Of a stretch of DNA of 64,000 nt, positions 35,066-45,647 are shown piece by piece. Source of the DNA: Marinobacterium profundum (GTDB taxonomy: Bacteria > Pseudomonadota > Gammaproteobacteria > Pseudomonadales > Balneatricaceae). The stretch is from contig NZ_BCNS01000095.1 of assembly GCF_001528745.1 (NCBI RefSeq), positions 1-64,000 of the forward strand, in the 5' to 3' direction. The position numbers and the translations under genes were made by a program. Within the stretch, counting starts at the first letter, position 1. Each line of letters begins with the position of its first letter. The notes beneath the pieces are model-generated. The model did no database searches, had not been told where the DNA came from, and was given only the letters and a program-made list of their open reading frames with translations.

Positions 35066-37705
35066 ATGGGAAAGTCACTCGTTATCGTCGAGTCTCCGGC
35101 AAAGGCCAAGACGATAAACAAATACCTCGGCAGCCAGTATGTCGTTAAGTCGAGCGTAGGCCATATTCGCGATCTTCCGACCAGCGGAACCGCAACCAAA
35201 AGTGATCCGAAGGAACGGGCGCGCCAGGCGGCGCTGACACGCAAGATGTCGCCCGAGGACAAGGCGGTGTACAAGGAGCGCAAGTCCAAGGAACAGTTGA
35301 TCGGCCGCATGGGCGTTGACCCTGACAATGGCTGGGCGGCCCGCTACGAGATTCTTCCCGGTAAGGAAAAGGTCGTTGAAGAACTGAAGCGTCTGGCGGA
35401 AAACGCCGACGAAATCTATCTCGCAACGGATTTGGACCGCGAGGGGGAGGCCATTGCCTGGCATCTGCGTGAGGCTATAGGCGGGGATGATTCCCGCTAC
35501 CGCCGCGTGGTGTTCAACGAAATTACCAAGAAGGCCATAAAAGCGGCATTCGAGAAGCCCTCCGAGCTTGACCTGGCGCGGGTCAATGCGCAGCAGGCAC
35601 GACGTTTCCTCGATCGTGTGGTGGGCTATATGCTGTCGCCACTGCTGTGGGAAAAGGTTGCGCGTGGTCTGTCCGCCGGACGCGTGCAGTCGGTCGCGAC
35701 CCGCCTGGTGGTGGAGCGTGAGCGGGAAATTCGTGCCTTTGTACCGGAAGAGTACTGGGAGCTGCACGCCGATACGCTGACTGACGACAAGGCCGCTGTG
35801 CGGCTGCAGGTGACCCGCTTCAAGGACCAGGCGTTCAGGCCGGTCAGCGAGCAGGAAACCAATGTGTCGCTGAAGCTGCTGGAAGGCGCGACCTATAAAA
35901 TCGTCAAGCGAGAAGACAAGCCGACCACAACCAAGCCTGGCGCGCCCTACATCACGTCAACGCTGCAGCAGGCCGCAAGTACGCGCCTGGGCTACGGCGT
36001 CAAGAAAACCATGATGATGGCTCAGCGGCTGTATGAGGCCGGTTACATCACCTATATGCGTACTGACTCCACCAACCTCAGCGTCGACGCCGTGGAGCAG
36101 TGCCGCGAGTACATCGGCGATATGTTCGGCAGCAAATACCTGCCCGATGCGCCTGTGGTGTACAGCAGCAAGGAAGGCGCGCAGGAAGCACACGAAGCAA
36201 TTCGACCGTCCGATGTCAGCATTGAGGCGACGGCGCTGACCAATATGGAACGTGACGCCGAGCGACTTTACGACCTGATTCGTCGCCAATTCCTGGCCTG
36301 TCAAATGACTCCAGCGGAATATCTCAGTACGCGAGTGCAGGTCAGTGCCGGAGACTTCGAGCTGCGTACGCGCGGTCGTATTCTCAAGTTTGATGGCTTT
36401 ACCCGGGTATTTCCGACCAAGGGCAAGAACGACGAAGACGTTATACTGCCGGACCTCAAGGCAGGCCAGGCGCTGGCGCTCGACGTGCTTGACCCCAAGC
36501 AGCACTTTACCAAGTCTGCGCCGCGTTACACCGAGGCAAGCCTGGTTAAGGAACTGGAAAAACGCGGTATCGGTCGTCCATCCACTTATGCAGCGATCAT
36601 TTCAACGATTCAGGATCGCGGTTATGTGGAGGTGCAAAATCGGCGCTTCTATGCCCAGAAAATGGGCGATATCGTTACCGAGCGGCTAACGGAAAACTTT
36701 ACCGACCTGATGGATTTCAGTTTTACCGCGCGCATGGAAGAGGCGCTGGATGATGTGGCCAGTGGTTCCAAGAACTGGAAACAGGTACTTGATGGATTCT
36801 ATGCAGGGTTTGTGAAAAAACTTGAAGAGTCGCGCAGTGAAGAAGGCGGTATGCGCCCCAATACGCCGACGGAAACCGATATCCCCTGTCCGGTCTGCAG
36901 CCGCGTCATGATGATCAGAACCGCCAGTACCGGTGTGTTTTTGGGCTGTTCCGGCTATGCTCTGCCGCCCAAGGAGCGTTGCAAGGAAACCATTAATCTG
37001 GTGTCCGGCGACGAGGTGGTGAGTGAAGATGCCGATGATGAGGCGGAGTCGCGTTTGTTGCGCAAGAAGCACCGCTGCGTTAAATGCAGCGCCGCGATGG
37101 ACTCCTACCTGGTCGATCAGACCCGCAAGTTGCATGTCTGTGGTAATAATCCGGATTGCGACGGCTTTGAAGTCGAGGTTGGCAGTTATCGCATCAAGGG
37201 TTATGAAGGCCCGACCATTGAGTGCGACAAGTGTAGCGCCCAGATGGAGCTTAAAACCGGCCGTTTCGGCAAGTATTTCGGTTGTTCCAACAGCGAATGC
37301 AAGAATACCCGCAAGCTGCTCAAAAGTGGCGAAGCCGCACCGCCCAAGATGGATCCAGTGCCAATGCCTGAGTTGCAGTGCGAAAAGGTGGACGATACCT
37401 ATATTCTGCGCGACGGTGCCAGTGGCCTTTTCCTGGCGGCGAGTCAGTTTCCAAAGAATCGCGAAACGCGGCCACCCAAGGTGCGGGAGTTGCTGCCACA
37501 CAAGGAGGCAATCGACCCCAAGTACAGCTTCCTGTTTGATGCGCCCGTTGCGGATGCCGACGGCAATCCGACGCTGATTCGCTTCAGTCGCAAGACCAAG
37601 GAGCAGTATGTAATGACGGAGGTTGAAGGCAAGGCAACCGGATGGCGTGCCTACTTTGATGGTGGTCGCTGGGTAGTGGAAGATAAGGCTAAAAAAGCCA
37701 AATAA
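35066..37705 (+). CDS. topA: DNA topoisomerase I
   Basis: 879 aa from the ATG at 35066, with AAGGA upstream. Type IA enzyme that relaxes negative supercoils. TOPRIM domain at the N-terminus ([23 protein letters not shown] with acidic metal ligands near 115), active-site Tyr in [13 protein letters not shown] near 330, and GIGRPSTYA near 505. Several C-terminal Cys4 zinc-finger modules ([24 protein letters not shown]) lie between about 610 and 770. Gene order topA-DUF6586-small protein-sulA-lexA is that of Pseudomonas. Confidence 0.98.
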   Translation: MGKSLVIVESPAKAKTINKYLGSQYVVKSSVGHIRDLPTSGTATKSDPKERARQAALTRKMSPEDKAVYKERKSKEQLIGRMGVDPDNGWAARYEILPGKEKVVEELKRLAENADEIYLATDLDREGEAIAWHLREAIGGDDSRYRRVVFNEITKKAIKAAFEKPSELDLARVNAQQARRFLDRVVGYMLSPLLWEKVARGLSAGRVQSVATRLVVEREREIRAFVPEEYWELHADTLTDDKAAVRLQVTRFKDQAFRPVSEQETNVSLKLLEGATYKIVKREDKPTTTKPGAPYITSTLQQAASTRLGYGVKKTMMMAQRLYEAGYITYMRTDSTNLSVDAVEQCREYIGDMFGSKYLPDAPVVYSSKEGAQEAHEAIRPSDVSIEATALTNMERDAERLYDLIRRQFLACQMTPAEYLSTRVQVSAGDFELRTRGRILKFDGFTRVFPTKGKNDEDVILPDLKAGQALALDVLDPKQHFTKSAPRYTEASLVKELEKRGIGRPSTYAAIISTIQDRGYVEVQNRRFYAQKMGDIVTERLTENFTDLMDFSFTARMEEALDDVASGSKNWKQVLDGFYAGFVKKLEESRSEEGGMRPNTPTETDIPCPVCSRVMMIRTASTGVFLGCSGYALPPKERCKETINLVSGDEVVSEDADDEAESRLLRKKHRCVKCSAAMDSYLVDQTRKLHVCGNNPDCDGFEVEVGSYRIKGYEGPTIECDKCSAQMELKTGRFGKYFGCSNSECKNTRKLLKSGEAAPPKMDPVPMPELQCEKVDDTYILRDGASGLFLAASQFPKNRETRPPKVRELLPHKEAIDPKYSFLFDAPVADADGNPTLIRFSRKTKEQYVMTEVEGKATGWRAYFDGGRWVVEDKAKKAK

Positions 37706-37725
37706 CGGCTGGCGGAGTAGATTGC

Positions 37726-38244
37726 ATGAGTGAATTTGTCACCCGCACTAGTCAGAAGCTGAACTTTGTTCAGCTTCAGCTGGAGCCGCTGCTCCAGGCG
37801 CAGGCCTTCACTGGCTGGAGTCGGCAGGCCCAAATTGAGTGTTGCCAGGAGTCGGTGCTGTTTCATCTGGCGTCGGCCTATGGTGCCTTTCTGCGTGAAA
37901 TCGGTGATCACTACCGCCTGGATATGACAGAGCTGCAGAACTTCACCGACCTTGACGGCTTGTTTGAGCAGGCAGCGGTGCAGTCGCCTGAGCACACTGA
38001 GTTGGCCTCGCTGGAGCAGGATGCCACGAGCTGGCTGCGGCGTATGCGTGCAGCCTATGAGGCTTGCTGGCAGTCAGCTGCCAGGCCCCAGGCAAGCAGT
38101 GCTGTCGGGAGTCAGTCCGAGATTCGATTGATGTCACTCAGTGCCGATACTCCAACAGAGGTCACGCCGCAGTTGTGTCAGCTATGGCAGCGTGAGCTGT
38201 CTCAGCTGGTGGAACGCTTGCGTGCGGGTATGCAGGAATGGTGA
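37726..38244 (+). CDS. DUF6586 family protein
   Basis: 172 aa, soluble and mostly helical. It lies 20 bp after topA with GGAG before the ATG. The position and the start (TRTSQKLNFVQLQLEPL) match the DUF6586 proteins found between topA and sulA-lexA in Pseudomonas. No catalytic motif or membrane segment is visible. Function unknown; co-transcription with topA is likely. Confidence 0.78.
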   Translation: MSEFVTRTSQKLNFVQLQLEPLLQAQAFTGWSRQAQIECCQESVLFHLASAYGAFLREIGDHYRLDMTELQNFTDLDGLFEQAAVQSPEHTELASLEQDATSWLRRMRAAYEACWQSAARPQASSAVGSQSEIRLMSLSADTPTEVTPQLCQLWQRELSQLVERLRAGMQEW

Positions 38245-38379
38245 AATTGTCGCGGTCAGTGTGAGTGGGGCGCCCTGTCTGTCATTCAGGTATCGAGCGC
38301 AGATGTGCGCTGGTTAAAGGTACTGATAGCAGATTTCAAGGCGGTCAGCGGGCACCACAGTAAAAGACAAAAGGATTAT

Positions 38380-38625
38380 ATGAAAGACGCATTGCTTGAA
38401 ATTGTCATGCTGGAGACGGGCGAAATTGTCGTTCGTCGCTCCAGTGAGCAGGATGAGCCGCTACTGACGCTGAGCTTTTCTGAAGAGTTGTCCAGCAAGC
38501 TGGGTGATGAGCGTATTAATATAGCCAAGATCATGTTGTCGGCCGGTGTGCAGCTGGTGGCCGAGGCGGGTGCGCGTCAGCGTGAAGCTGAGGCCGATGT
38601 GTTAAGGTCGCCTGTTATTCATTAA
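38380..38625 (+). CDS. Small conserved protein of the topA-sulA interval
   Basis: 81 aa from the ATG at 38380, which has AAAAGG 4 bases before it; a longer frame to 38305 lacks such a site. Acidic protein with repeated beta-strand-like stretches (LLEIVMLETGEIVVRRS, PLLTLSFSEEL). Its position corresponds to the small hypothetical gene near lexA in Pseudomonas. Function unknown. It is convergent with sulA. Confidence 0.75.
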   Translation: MKDALLEIVMLETGEIVVRRSSEQDEPLLTLSFSEELSSKLGDERINIAKIMLSAGVQLVAEAGARQREAEADVLRSPVIH

Positions 38626-38750
38626 TTGCGCTTCCCCGGCTGCAGTTCACTCAATGCAGTCCGGGTGCTTGTGGCTGTCCGTAACCCAATATTTCTCATT
38701 CCTCCGGCACTCCCAAAAAGATACATTTCGGCAGCCAGACTCTTGCGGTA

Positions 38751-39209
38751 TCAGGCGTGCTCACGGCCTCGAATAAGGATGCCATGGCTGTCTCCGCAGG
38801 CGGCTGCCTGCTCAAGCGCTTTGAGTTCAAATTCTGACAGGTAGCCCGGCCATGAAATGACTGCATGGCAGGTGCCTGCACTCAAGGCGCGGCGGGCGAG
38901 GTCAAACACGCTGTGGCCGCTGTCGGGTTGCAGCAGAATGACCTTGCCAAGATCAATCCCGGCGTCAGTCAATAGTGTCTTTGGCAGCAGTGCAGGCGGT
39001 GCGACCCAGGCGAACCAGCGATCATCCCGGCTCAGTTGAGCCAGCAATGGCATCAGCAGGGGCATGCTGGACAGGTTGCTGTCGTGGGTAATGATTTCGG
39101 TCAGCTTGCCGGCGTTTTTGTTGCTGGGGGAGGCTTTTGTGCTGACCGTATTCTGGCGCTTGCCCTGGCACAGGGTGCGGCGATATTTGGGTATGGGTGC
39201 AAGGTTCAT
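38751..39209 (-). CDS. sulA: SOS cell division inhibitor SulA
   Basis: 152 aa. Weakly conserved family, but RecA-like SulA landmarks are visible: [15 protein letters not shown] near 60, [18 protein letters not shown] near 92, and [18 protein letters not shown] near 110. SulA binds FtsZ and blocks division during DNA damage. It overlaps the lexA stop by 4 bp, so both are expressed from the lexA promoter, as in Pseudomonas. Confidence 0.9.
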   Translation of the reverse strand: MNLAPIPKYRRTLCQGKRQNTVSTKASPSNKNAGKLTEIITHDSNLSSMPLLMPLLAQLSRDDRWFAWVAPPALLPKTLLTDAGIDLGKVILLQPDSGHSVFDLARRALSAGTCHAVISWPGYLSEFELKALEQAAACGDSHGILIRGREHA

Positions 39210-39826
39210 AGTGGTTCTCCTCCGCGGCGGATAACGCCGACACCCAGGCCCTCAATGGATATTTCCTGCTCCTTGAGGTTGATCTCAATGGGGGCAAAAT
39301 CTTCGTTTTCGGCCATCAGGTAGACGCGATTATTCTCGCGTTTGAAGCGTTTTACCGTGACTTCGTCACCAATGCGCGCCACGACTATCTGGCCGTTACG
39401 GGCTTCCTGGCACTGGTGCACCGCCAGCAGGTCTCCGTCCATGATGCCGATGTTGCGCATGCTCTGACCCTTTACCCGCAACAGGTAGTGTGCCGGCGGA
39501 TGGAAAAAATCGGCGGAGATGGTGCAGTGATCTTCGATATGCTGCTCGGCCAGTATGGGTGAGCCTGCGGCGACCTGGCCGACGATGGGCAGGCTTTCAT
39601 TGGCGGCATCGAGACCTGGATCCGGCAGGCGAATGCCGCGGGAAGTGCCGGGAATGATTTCAATCGCGCCCTTGCGCGCCAGTGCCTTGAGGTGCTCTTC
39701 GGCGGCATTGGCTGATTTGAAGCCAAGGTCGCGTGCAATGTCGGCCCGCGTGGGCGGGTAGCCGGAGGTTTCGATATGCTTTTTGATGCACTCGAGCACA
39801 TCCGTTTGTCGGCGAGTCAGCTTCAT
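39206..39826 (-). CDS. lexA: SOS repressor LexA
   Basis: 206 aa. The N-terminal winged helix (1-65) has the recognition region [14 protein letters not shown]. The self-cleavage site is A87-G88 (QVAAGSPIL), and the catalytic dyad is S122 (GQSMRN) with K159 (VTVKRF). RecA filaments trigger cleavage and derepress SOS genes. Two LexA boxes lie 10-44 bp upstream, fitting autoregulation of lexA-sulA. Confidence 0.98.
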   Translation of the reverse strand: MKLTRRQTDVLECIKKHIETSGYPPTRADIARDLGFKSANAAEEHLKALARKGAIEIIPGTSRGIRLPDPGLDAANESLPIVGQVAAGSPILAEQHIEDHCTISADFFHPPAHYLLRVKGQSMRNIGIMDGDLLAVHQCQEARNGQIVVARIGDEVTVKRFKRENNRVYLMAENEDFAPIEINLKEQEISIEGLGVGVIRRGGEPL

Positions 39827-39835
39827 GGTTTTAAC

Positions 39836-39851
39836 CTGTTGTTTTATACAG
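39836..39851. promoter_or_regulatory. LexA box 1 (lexA-sulA promoter)
   Basis: CTGT-TGTTTTAT-ACAG, an exact CTGTN8ACAG SOS box, 10 bp upstream of the lexA start codon. Confidence 0.9.
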
Positions 39852-39854
39852 TAG

Positions 39855-39870
39855 GTGTAAGTATATACAG
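39855..39870. promoter_or_regulatory. LexA box 2 (lexA-sulA promoter)
   Basis: GTGT-AAGTATAT-ACAG, one mismatch to CTGTN8ACAG, with flanking TA/TA. Its centre is 19 bp from box 1. Paired boxes are also seen at E. coli lexA. Confidence 0.8.
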
Positions 39871-39894
39871 TAGCTCAATCCCGTAAAGCAAATT

Positions 39895-39910
39895 CTGTTG
39901 ATATATCCAG
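39895..39910. promoter_or_regulatory. LexA box 3 (dinG promoter)
   Basis: CTGT-TGATATAT-CCAG, one mismatch to CTGTN8ACAG, 48 bp upstream of the dinG start. DinG is an SOS gene in E. coli, which supports this site. Confidence 0.65.
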
Positions 39911-39958
39911 TGTTTTGCTAGAATCGCGGCTCCTGTCTCAGCCGATCCGGATGCCGCG

Positions 39959-42082
39959 TTGCTTACCGAGGACCTCAAACAACAGATTCAGCAGGCCTAT
40001 CGGGCGTTTCTAGACGCCAAGGGTCTCAAGTCACGCTATGGCCAGCGCCAGATGGTCGGTGCCGTTGCGCGCGTTATTGGCGGTATCCAGGCCGATGCCT
40101 CGGGTGTTCGTCAGTCCGAAGGCCATGTGGTGCTGGTAGAAGCCGGTACAGGTACCGGCAAGACGCTGGCCTATCTGCTGGGCACCATCCCGGTAGCCAA
40201 GGCCGCCAACAAGAAACTGGTGCTCTCTACCGCAACCGTGGCGCTGCAGGAGCAGCTGCTATACAAGGACCTGCCGGATATAGCGCTGCACGCCCAGTTG
40301 CCGGTCAAGGTGAGTCTGGCCAAGGGGCGCGGGCGTTACCTCTGTATCAGCAAGGCTGAGCGTATTCTCGATAGCCAGGGCGCGATGGGGCAGATGGCTC
40401 TGTACGAAGATGAGCAGGTACACAAGCTCGATGAAGCAGACCTGGGGCTCTATCGCGATCTGCTGAACGAGTTTGCCTCGGGGCGGTGGGACGGTGACCG
40501 GGATAACCTCAAGCGCGAGCTGGAAGATCAGCTGTGGCATCCGCTCACCAGTGATCACTTGCAGTGCACTAACAGACGCTGCCATAACTTCAGCGCCTGT
40601 CCGTTTTATCGGGCGCGGGAATCCCTGGATCAGGCCGAGGTGGTGATTGCAAATCACGATCTGGTGATGGCGGATCTGGCCCTGGGTGGCGGCGCCATTT
40701 TGCCGGATCCCGCCGACAGCATTTACGTCTTTGATGAGGGCCATCATCTGGCGGCCAAGGCGATCGGTCATTTCTCCTACAGCATGAGAGTAGCGGGCAG
40801 TATTCGCTGGCTCTCGGCGGCCACACGCCAGCTGGAGAAGATGCGTGTAGACTGCGGCGAGCACCAGGTGCTCAGTACCTATGTGACGCAGCTGTCCCAG
40901 CCATTTACCGACTTGAATCAGTGCCTGGAAAGCTTCCAGCGTACCTTGCGGGCTCTGCTTACTGAGTCTAACGGCAGTCCAAAATCGGATAGATTTCGCT
41001 TCCCCAACGGCCAGCTGCCCGAGGCGTTGCGCATCGAAGCCGGTGATGTGGCCAAGGTTGCAGACAAGGCGGTGGTCAAGTTCGAGCAGATTGTGGATTT
41101 GCTTAAAGAGGCCATCGATGGAGGTATTCCAGAGATAGAAAAGGATGCGGCGGAGCGCTGGTATCCACAAACCGGGCTCTTGCTCTCACGGATGCAGGCT
41201 ATTCACTCTTTGGCGCGCTCTTATCGCAATCCGGACCCGGAGGGCAGTTCGCCAACGGCGCGCTGGATCAATGTTATCGAATCGCCCGACGGCGTTGATT
41301 TCGAGTGCCGCAGCAGTCCGGTGTCGGCGGCAGCAACCCTGAGTGAGCATCTGTGGCAGCATTGTTACGGTGCTGTTGTGACCTCGGCAACACTGACGGC
41401 ACTAGGTCATTTCGATCGTGTGCTGGTGGATCTGGGCTTGCCGGCGGACAGTCCTTGCGAGCGCCTGCAAAGCCCGTTTGACCATCAGCGTTGTGCTGAG
41501 CTCTGGGTGCCGCCCATGCAGGCGGATCCCTCCAATCCCGAGGCGCATACGGCGGAGGTTGCAGACTTTCTTGCCAAGCGCTTGCCCCAGGCCAGCGCAA
41601 CCCTGGTGTTGTTCAGTTCATGGCGTCAGATGCGCACTGTGCTTGAACAGTTGGGTGATTCCATTAAGAATACGATTCTGTCCCAGGGCCAGTTTTCGAA
41701 GAATGAAATACTGCAGCAGCACCGGGCGGCAATCGACAAGGGCACGCAGAGCATTATTTTTGGTCTGGCGTCCTTTGCCGAAGGTGTCGACCTGCCCGGT
41801 GACTACCTGACCGAAGTCATTATTACCAAGCTGCCCTTCAGCGTGCCGGATGATCCGGTTGACGCAACCATGGCAGAGTGGATTGAACGCCAGGGCGGCA
41901 ATGCCTTTATCGACTGGAGTGTGCCCGTGGCTTCCATGCGCCTCACTCAGGCGGTTGGGCGCCTGCTCAGAACAGAACAGGATAGCGGCAATATTATTTT
42001 GCTGGATCGCCGAGTGGTTACCAAACGTTATGGCAGACAGTTGCTGGATGCGTTACCACCTTTCAGGCGCAAACTGAACTAA
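39959..42082 (+). CDS. dinG: ATP-dependent DNA helicase DinG
   Basis: 707 aa, XPD-like superfamily 2 helicase. Walker A is EAGTGTGKTLAYLL near 62; Fe-S cluster cysteines fall near 123 and in CTNRRCHNFSAC near 203-214; the DEGHH box is near 260; and motif VI-like RLTQAVGRLLR lies near the C-terminus. It unwinds D-loops, R-loops and G4 DNA. The start is TTG at 39959; no ATG is available in frame upstream. It is divergent from lexA and shares its SOS control region. Confidence 0.96.
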   Translation: MLTEDLKQQIQQAYRAFLDAKGLKSRYGQRQMVGAVARVIGGIQADASGVRQSEGHVVLVEAGTGTGKTLAYLLGTIPVAKAANKKLVLSTATVALQEQLLYKDLPDIALHAQLPVKVSLAKGRGRYLCISKAERILDSQGAMGQMALYEDEQVHKLDEADLGLYRDLLNEFASGRWDGDRDNLKRELEDQLWHPLTSDHLQCTNRRCHNFSACPFYRARESLDQAEVVIANHDLVMADLALGGGAILPDPADSIYVFDEGHHLAAKAIGHFSYSMRVAGSIRWLSAATRQLEKMRVDCGEHQVLSTYVTQLSQPFTDLNQCLESFQRTLRALLTESNGSPKSDRFRFPNGQLPEALRIEAGDVAKVADKAVVKFEQIVDLLKEAIDGGIPEIEKDAAERWYPQTGLLLSRMQAIHSLARSYRNPDPEGSSPTARWINVIESPDGVDFECRSSPVSAAATLSEHLWQHCYGAVVTSATLTALGHFDRVLVDLGLPADSPCERLQSPFDHQRCAELWVPPMQADPSNPEAHTAEVADFLAKRLPQASATLVLFSSWRQMRTVLEQLGDSIKNTILSQGQFSKNEILQQHRAAIDKGTQSIIFGLASFAEGVDLPGDYLTEVIITKLPFSVPDDPVDATMAEWIERQGGNAFIDWSVPVASMRLTQAVGRLLRTEQDSGNIILLDRRVVTKRYGRQLLDALPPFRRKLN

Positions 42083-42101
42083 CAGAATTTAGGGTTTCAC
42101 A

Positions 42102-43826
42102 TTGACTAACGACGATAAAAGCAACAAGCGCAGACGTCCATCCCGCGGTTCATCACGCAAGCGCGGTGGCTCCCGCCCCCGCAGCACCCCCAAGGTGCAG
42201 AAGTGGTCGCCGGCTGATTTTGTAGTGCCCGTTGAAGAAGGCAAGTCCCGTTTTCATGACTTCAACCTGCCTGATGCCATGCTGCATGCCATCCATGATC
42301 TTGGGTATCAGTACTGTACGCCGATTCAGGCGGCGACCCTCGAGTCTGCACTGGCCGGCAAGGATATTATTGGCAAGGCTCAGACGGGTACAGGCAAGAC
42401 CGCGGCCTTTCTGACAGGCATCATTACCGATCTGATCGACTTCCCGCTGGGTGAAGAGCGTCGCATGGGCGAGCCCCGTGTGCTGATTGTGGCGCCGACA
42501 CGTGAACTGGCGCTGCAGATCGCATCTGATGCGGTGGATCTGGGCAAGTATGCCGATATCAGTGCGGTTGCACTGGTCGGTGGCATGGATTACGAGAAGC
42601 AGCGTTCTGAGCTGCGTGAGCGCCCAGTGGATATTCTGGTGGCGACGCCTGGGCGACTGATCGATTTCGTACGCTCCAAGGAAGTGGATCTGTACAACGT
42701 TGAAGTGCTGGTGCTGGATGAAGCCGATCGCATGCTGAGCATGGGCTTTATACCCGATGTGCGTACCATTATTCGCCAGACGCCGCGCAAGGGCGAGGAT
42801 CGTCAGACCTTGCTCTACAGCGCCACTTTCTCCGACGATATCATGAGCCTGGCGCAGCAGTGGACCGTGGATCCGGTGCGGGTGGAAATCGAACCTGATC
42901 GCAAGACGACTGACAATATCAGCCAGACCGTATTCCTGGTGTCCAGCAGTCAGAAGTATCGTCTGCTGCGCAACTACATCCGTGTCAATGGCATTGAGAA
43001 GGTCATAGTGTTTGGCAACCGTCGTCATGAAACCCGTGCCCTGGCCGAGAGGCTCGAGAAAGATGGTTTGCGCGCGGCGCTGATGTCCGGCGAGATCCCG
43101 CAGAACAAGCGCTTGCGTACGCTGGAAGATTTCCGCAGCGGCAAGATCCAGGTACTGGTGGCCACTGATGTGGCGGGACGTGGCATTCATATCGACGGTG
43201 TGACCCATGTTATTAACTACCAGTTGCCGGAAGACCCGGAAGATTACGTACACCGCATCGGCCGTACTGGTCGCGCCGGCGCCATCGGTGCCTCGGTGTG
43301 CTTTGCCTGTGAAAACGACTCTTTCCTGATTCCGGAAATTGAAGTGGAAACCGGTGTGAAAATGAACTGCCTGCATCCTGATCCTGAGCTGTTGCTCGAT
43401 ATCATGCCGGTGGCGGCTCCTGCGGCAGAAGCAGCAGAGGAAGTACTTGCCACTGATGCGGTTGATGCTCAGGAGCAAGTTTCGTCTGAGGTTTCGTCTG
43501 AAGTCTCATCTGAAGAGCTGGTTGCTGAAGCTCGGTCGCAAACCCCCGTCGATGAGATAGCTGCGGCGCCGACTGCGCAGGGCTCTGTCGAAGCAGGGCC
43601 GGCTGCAGAATCTGACCAGGTTGACCAGGTTGATCAGGCTGACGAGGTTGCAGAGACCGAGTTGGTTGCAGATGCTGACAAGGTGGCTGAGATCCCGGTC
43701 GCTCAGGATGATCTGAAGCTGGCCGTGTTGCCGCAGGCTGATATGGGTACCAACGAAGGTGCTGAAGAAAGTGCCAAGATCCTGGTCGATGCTGCCGACG
43801 AATCCGGTGCCACGCCCAGGGTTTGA
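42102..43826 (+). CDS. rhlB: DEAD-box RNA helicase RhlB with extended acidic tail
   Basis: 574 aa. A basic N-terminus ([15 protein letters not shown]) precedes the helicase core: Q motif, AQTGTGKT near 91, PTRELA near 131, DEAD as DEADRM near 204, SAT as YSATFS, and [10 protein letters not shown] near 384. This core matches the RNA-degradosome helicase RhlB. After about residue 430 comes a 145-residue acidic, low-complexity tail with short repeats ([24 protein letters not shown]), longer than in E. coli. The start is TTG, 19 bp after dinG. Confidence 0.9.
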   Translation: MTNDDKSNKRRRPSRGSSRKRGGSRPRSTPKVQKWSPADFVVPVEEGKSRFHDFNLPDAMLHAIHDLGYQYCTPIQAATLESALAGKDIIGKAQTGTGKTAAFLTGIITDLIDFPLGEERRMGEPRVLIVAPTRELALQIASDAVDLGKYADISAVALVGGMDYEKQRSELRERPVDILVATPGRLIDFVRSKEVDLYNVEVLVLDEADRMLSMGFIPDVRTIIRQTPRKGEDRQTLLYSATFSDDIMSLAQQWTVDPVRVEIEPDRKTTDNISQTVFLVSSSQKYRLLRNYIRVNGIEKVIVFGNRRHETRALAERLEKDGLRAALMSGEIPQNKRLRTLEDFRSGKIQVLVATDVAGRGIHIDGVTHVINYQLPEDPEDYVHRIGRTGRAGAIGASVCFACENDSFLIPEIEVETGVKMNCLHPDPELLLDIMPVAAPAAEAAEEVLATDAVDAQEQVSSEVSSEVSSEELVAEARSQTPVDEIAAAPTAQGSVEAGPAAESDQVDQVDQADEVAETELVADADKVAEIPVAQDDLKLAVLPQADMGTNEGAEESAKILVDAADESGATPRV

Positions 43827-43833
43827 TTGCCAG

Positions 43834-43856
43834 GGCGCCGGCTTCCCGTCGGCGCC
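43834..43856 (+). terminator. Hairpin after rhlB
   Basis: GGCGCCG (43834-43840) pairs with CGGCGCC (43850-43856) around a 9-base loop, 8 bp beyond the rhlB stop. It is followed by gttgatt, a weak T-run, so termination may be partial. Confidence 0.5.
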
Positions 43857-43928
43857 GTTGATTGCATCACGGCATCACTGCGTTGGCAGTGTGCCCAGGC
43901 ACAGTCTAATTTCAGGGAGTCTTGATCA

Positions 43929-44951
43929 ATGAAGGGTGCGATGCGAGTAACCGTGTTGGGCGGCGGCAGTTTTGGTACTGTGCTGGCCAACATCATGGCG
44001 GAAAAAGGCATCCAGGTACGGCTCTGGATGCGTGACGCACAACAGGTCGAGAGCGTTCGTCAAAACCGCGAGAACAGCAAATACCTGCCGGGCTATCCGC
44101 TGGCGGCTACGCTTGAGGCGCATACGAGCCTGGAAGACGCGCTGAGCGGTGCTGAACTGGTGTTTGTGGCTATTCCCAGCGGCGGTTTTCGCGCTGTAGT
44201 GCATGAAGCCAGAGCCTATATGGTGCCCGGTCAAATGGTCGTCAGTACCACCAAGGGTATCGAGGCAGGCACTTTCAGTATGATGAGTGAAATCCTCGCC
44301 GATGAGCTGCCAGATGCCCGTATAGGTGTTCTGAGCGGGCCCAACCTTGCCAAGGAAGTGGCGGCGAAGCAGCTCACGGCGACGGTTATTGCCAGTGAAA
44401 GCGAGGCGTTGCGCGAACTGGTGCAGAAAACGCTGCATACGGCCTATTTTCGAGTTTATGCCAGTACCGATATGTATGGTGTTGAGCTGGGTGGCGCACT
44501 GAAAAATATTTACGCCATAGCCGCGGGCATGAGTAATGCGCTGGGCATGGGGGAAAATACCCGCAGCATGCTGATGACCCGCAGTCTGGCGGAAATGAGT
44601 CGCTTTGCCGTCAGCATGGGTGCCAATCCACTGACCTTCCTTGGGCTTGCGGGTGTGGGAGATCTTATTGTCACCTGCATGTCACCGCTGTCGCGCAATT
44701 ATCGGGTCGGCTTTGCTCTTGGTGAGGGCAAGACGCTGGAGCAGGCCGTTGAGGCGTTGGGTGAAGTTGCAGAAGGGGTCAACACCCTGCATCGCGTCAA
44801 GGATAAGGCTGATCAGCTGGAAATTTACATGCCTCTGGTCGCCGGCCTCTACGAAGTGGTGTTCAACCATGCACCGGCCGCGGCGGTGGCGAAGATGCTG
44901 ATGCTCAATGAGCAAAGCAGTGATGTCGAGTTTGTCCTGCCCCGCAGCTGA
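43929..44951 (+). CDS. gpsA: Glycerol-3-phosphate dehydrogenase [NAD(P)+]
   Basis: 340 aa. Reduces dihydroxyacetone phosphate to sn-glycerol-3-phosphate, the phospholipid backbone, in the cytosol. The Rossmann motif [10 protein letters not shown] is at residues 12-21, the substrate and catalytic region has [13 protein letters not shown] near 136, and the lysine sits in [17 protein letters not shown] near 182. AGGGAG precedes the ATG. It is followed by sixA. Confidence 0.97.
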   Translation: MKGAMRVTVLGGGSFGTVLANIMAEKGIQVRLWMRDAQQVESVRQNRENSKYLPGYPLAATLEAHTSLEDALSGAELVFVAIPSGGFRAVVHEARAYMVPGQMVVSTTKGIEAGTFSMMSEILADELPDARIGVLSGPNLAKEVAAKQLTATVIASESEALRELVQKTLHTAYFRVYASTDMYGVELGGALKNIYAIAAGMSNALGMGENTRSMLMTRSLAEMSRFAVSMGANPLTFLGLAGVGDLIVTCMSPLSRNYRVGFALGEGKTLEQAVEALGEVAEGVNTLHRVKDKADQLEIYMPLVAGLYEVVFNHAPAAAVAKMLMLNEQSSDVEFVLPRS

Positions 44952-45065
44952 TAGCCTCGCGGCTGAGCGGTTCGTATCGCGCAAGCGCTTACCCCGGGTG
45001 TTAAACGTCGGCGTCAGCGGTAATGCCTTAGGCGTCAGGCTTCACATGAAAAGCAGAGGTGGGTC

Positions 45066-45524
45066 ATGCAGCTTTTTATCATGCGTCATGGCGAGGCGGC
45101 CTGGGATGCTGCCGTAGATGCCGAGCGCAGCTTGACGCCGGCGGGCACGGCAGCAGTGCGGTCGATGCTGGCAGCCCACAAGGATCAGCTCAAAGGTATC
45201 AGGGCTATTGTTTCAAGCCCGTACCTGCGGGCACGCCAGACCGCAGCGCAGGCGGCAGAGATATTGTCAGTGCCGATACTGGTGCCTGAGGCGGCCTTTG
45301 TGCCTGAGTCACCTGCCGCTGATGCGCTGGTGCAGCTGGAGCAGCTTCCCTGGCAGGGCCTGCTGCTGGTGGCACATCAGCCGTTGGTAGGTAATTTGAT
45401 CACGACTCTGGTGGCGGGAGATGCCCGCTATGCAGAACCCATGGATCCTGGCGCGCTGGTAATGCTCGAACTCGACTGGCCGGCAGCAGGTCTTGCGCGT
45501 CTGGTCACAAAGCTGAACGTCTGA
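45066..45524 (+). CDS. sixA: Phosphohistidine phosphatase SixA
   Basis: 152 aa, histidine-phosphatase fold. The RHG motif is MRHGEA at residues 6-11; the second catalytic arginine lies in SSPYLRARQTA near 55 and the second histidine in VAHQPLVG near 105. In E. coli SixA acts on phosphohistidine of the nitrogen PTS protein NPr. It lies downstream of gpsA on the same strand, with AGAGGTGG before the ATG. Confidence 0.93.
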   Translation: MQLFIMRHGEAAWDAAVDAERSLTPAGTAAVRSMLAAHKDQLKGIRAIVSSPYLRARQTAAQAAEILSVPILVPEAAFVPESPAADALVQLEQLPWQGLLLVAHQPLVGNLITTLVAGDARYAEPMDPGALVMLELDWPAAGLARLVTKLNV

Positions 45525-45647
45525 GCTTTAATACTGCAGACGTCGCTATCCTTGTCCGGCCTCTGCGCTACGTCTTCTATCCCCACTTTCACTGCCTGTT
45601 TGTCTGTCAGCATCGGGCAAAATTCTCAGCTTTGGTATTACTGCGGC

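Noticed and set aside
42153-43478. 441-aa open frame on the minus strand opposite rhlB
   Set aside because: Antisense to the RhlB helicase core; composition rich in His and Gln, no motif.
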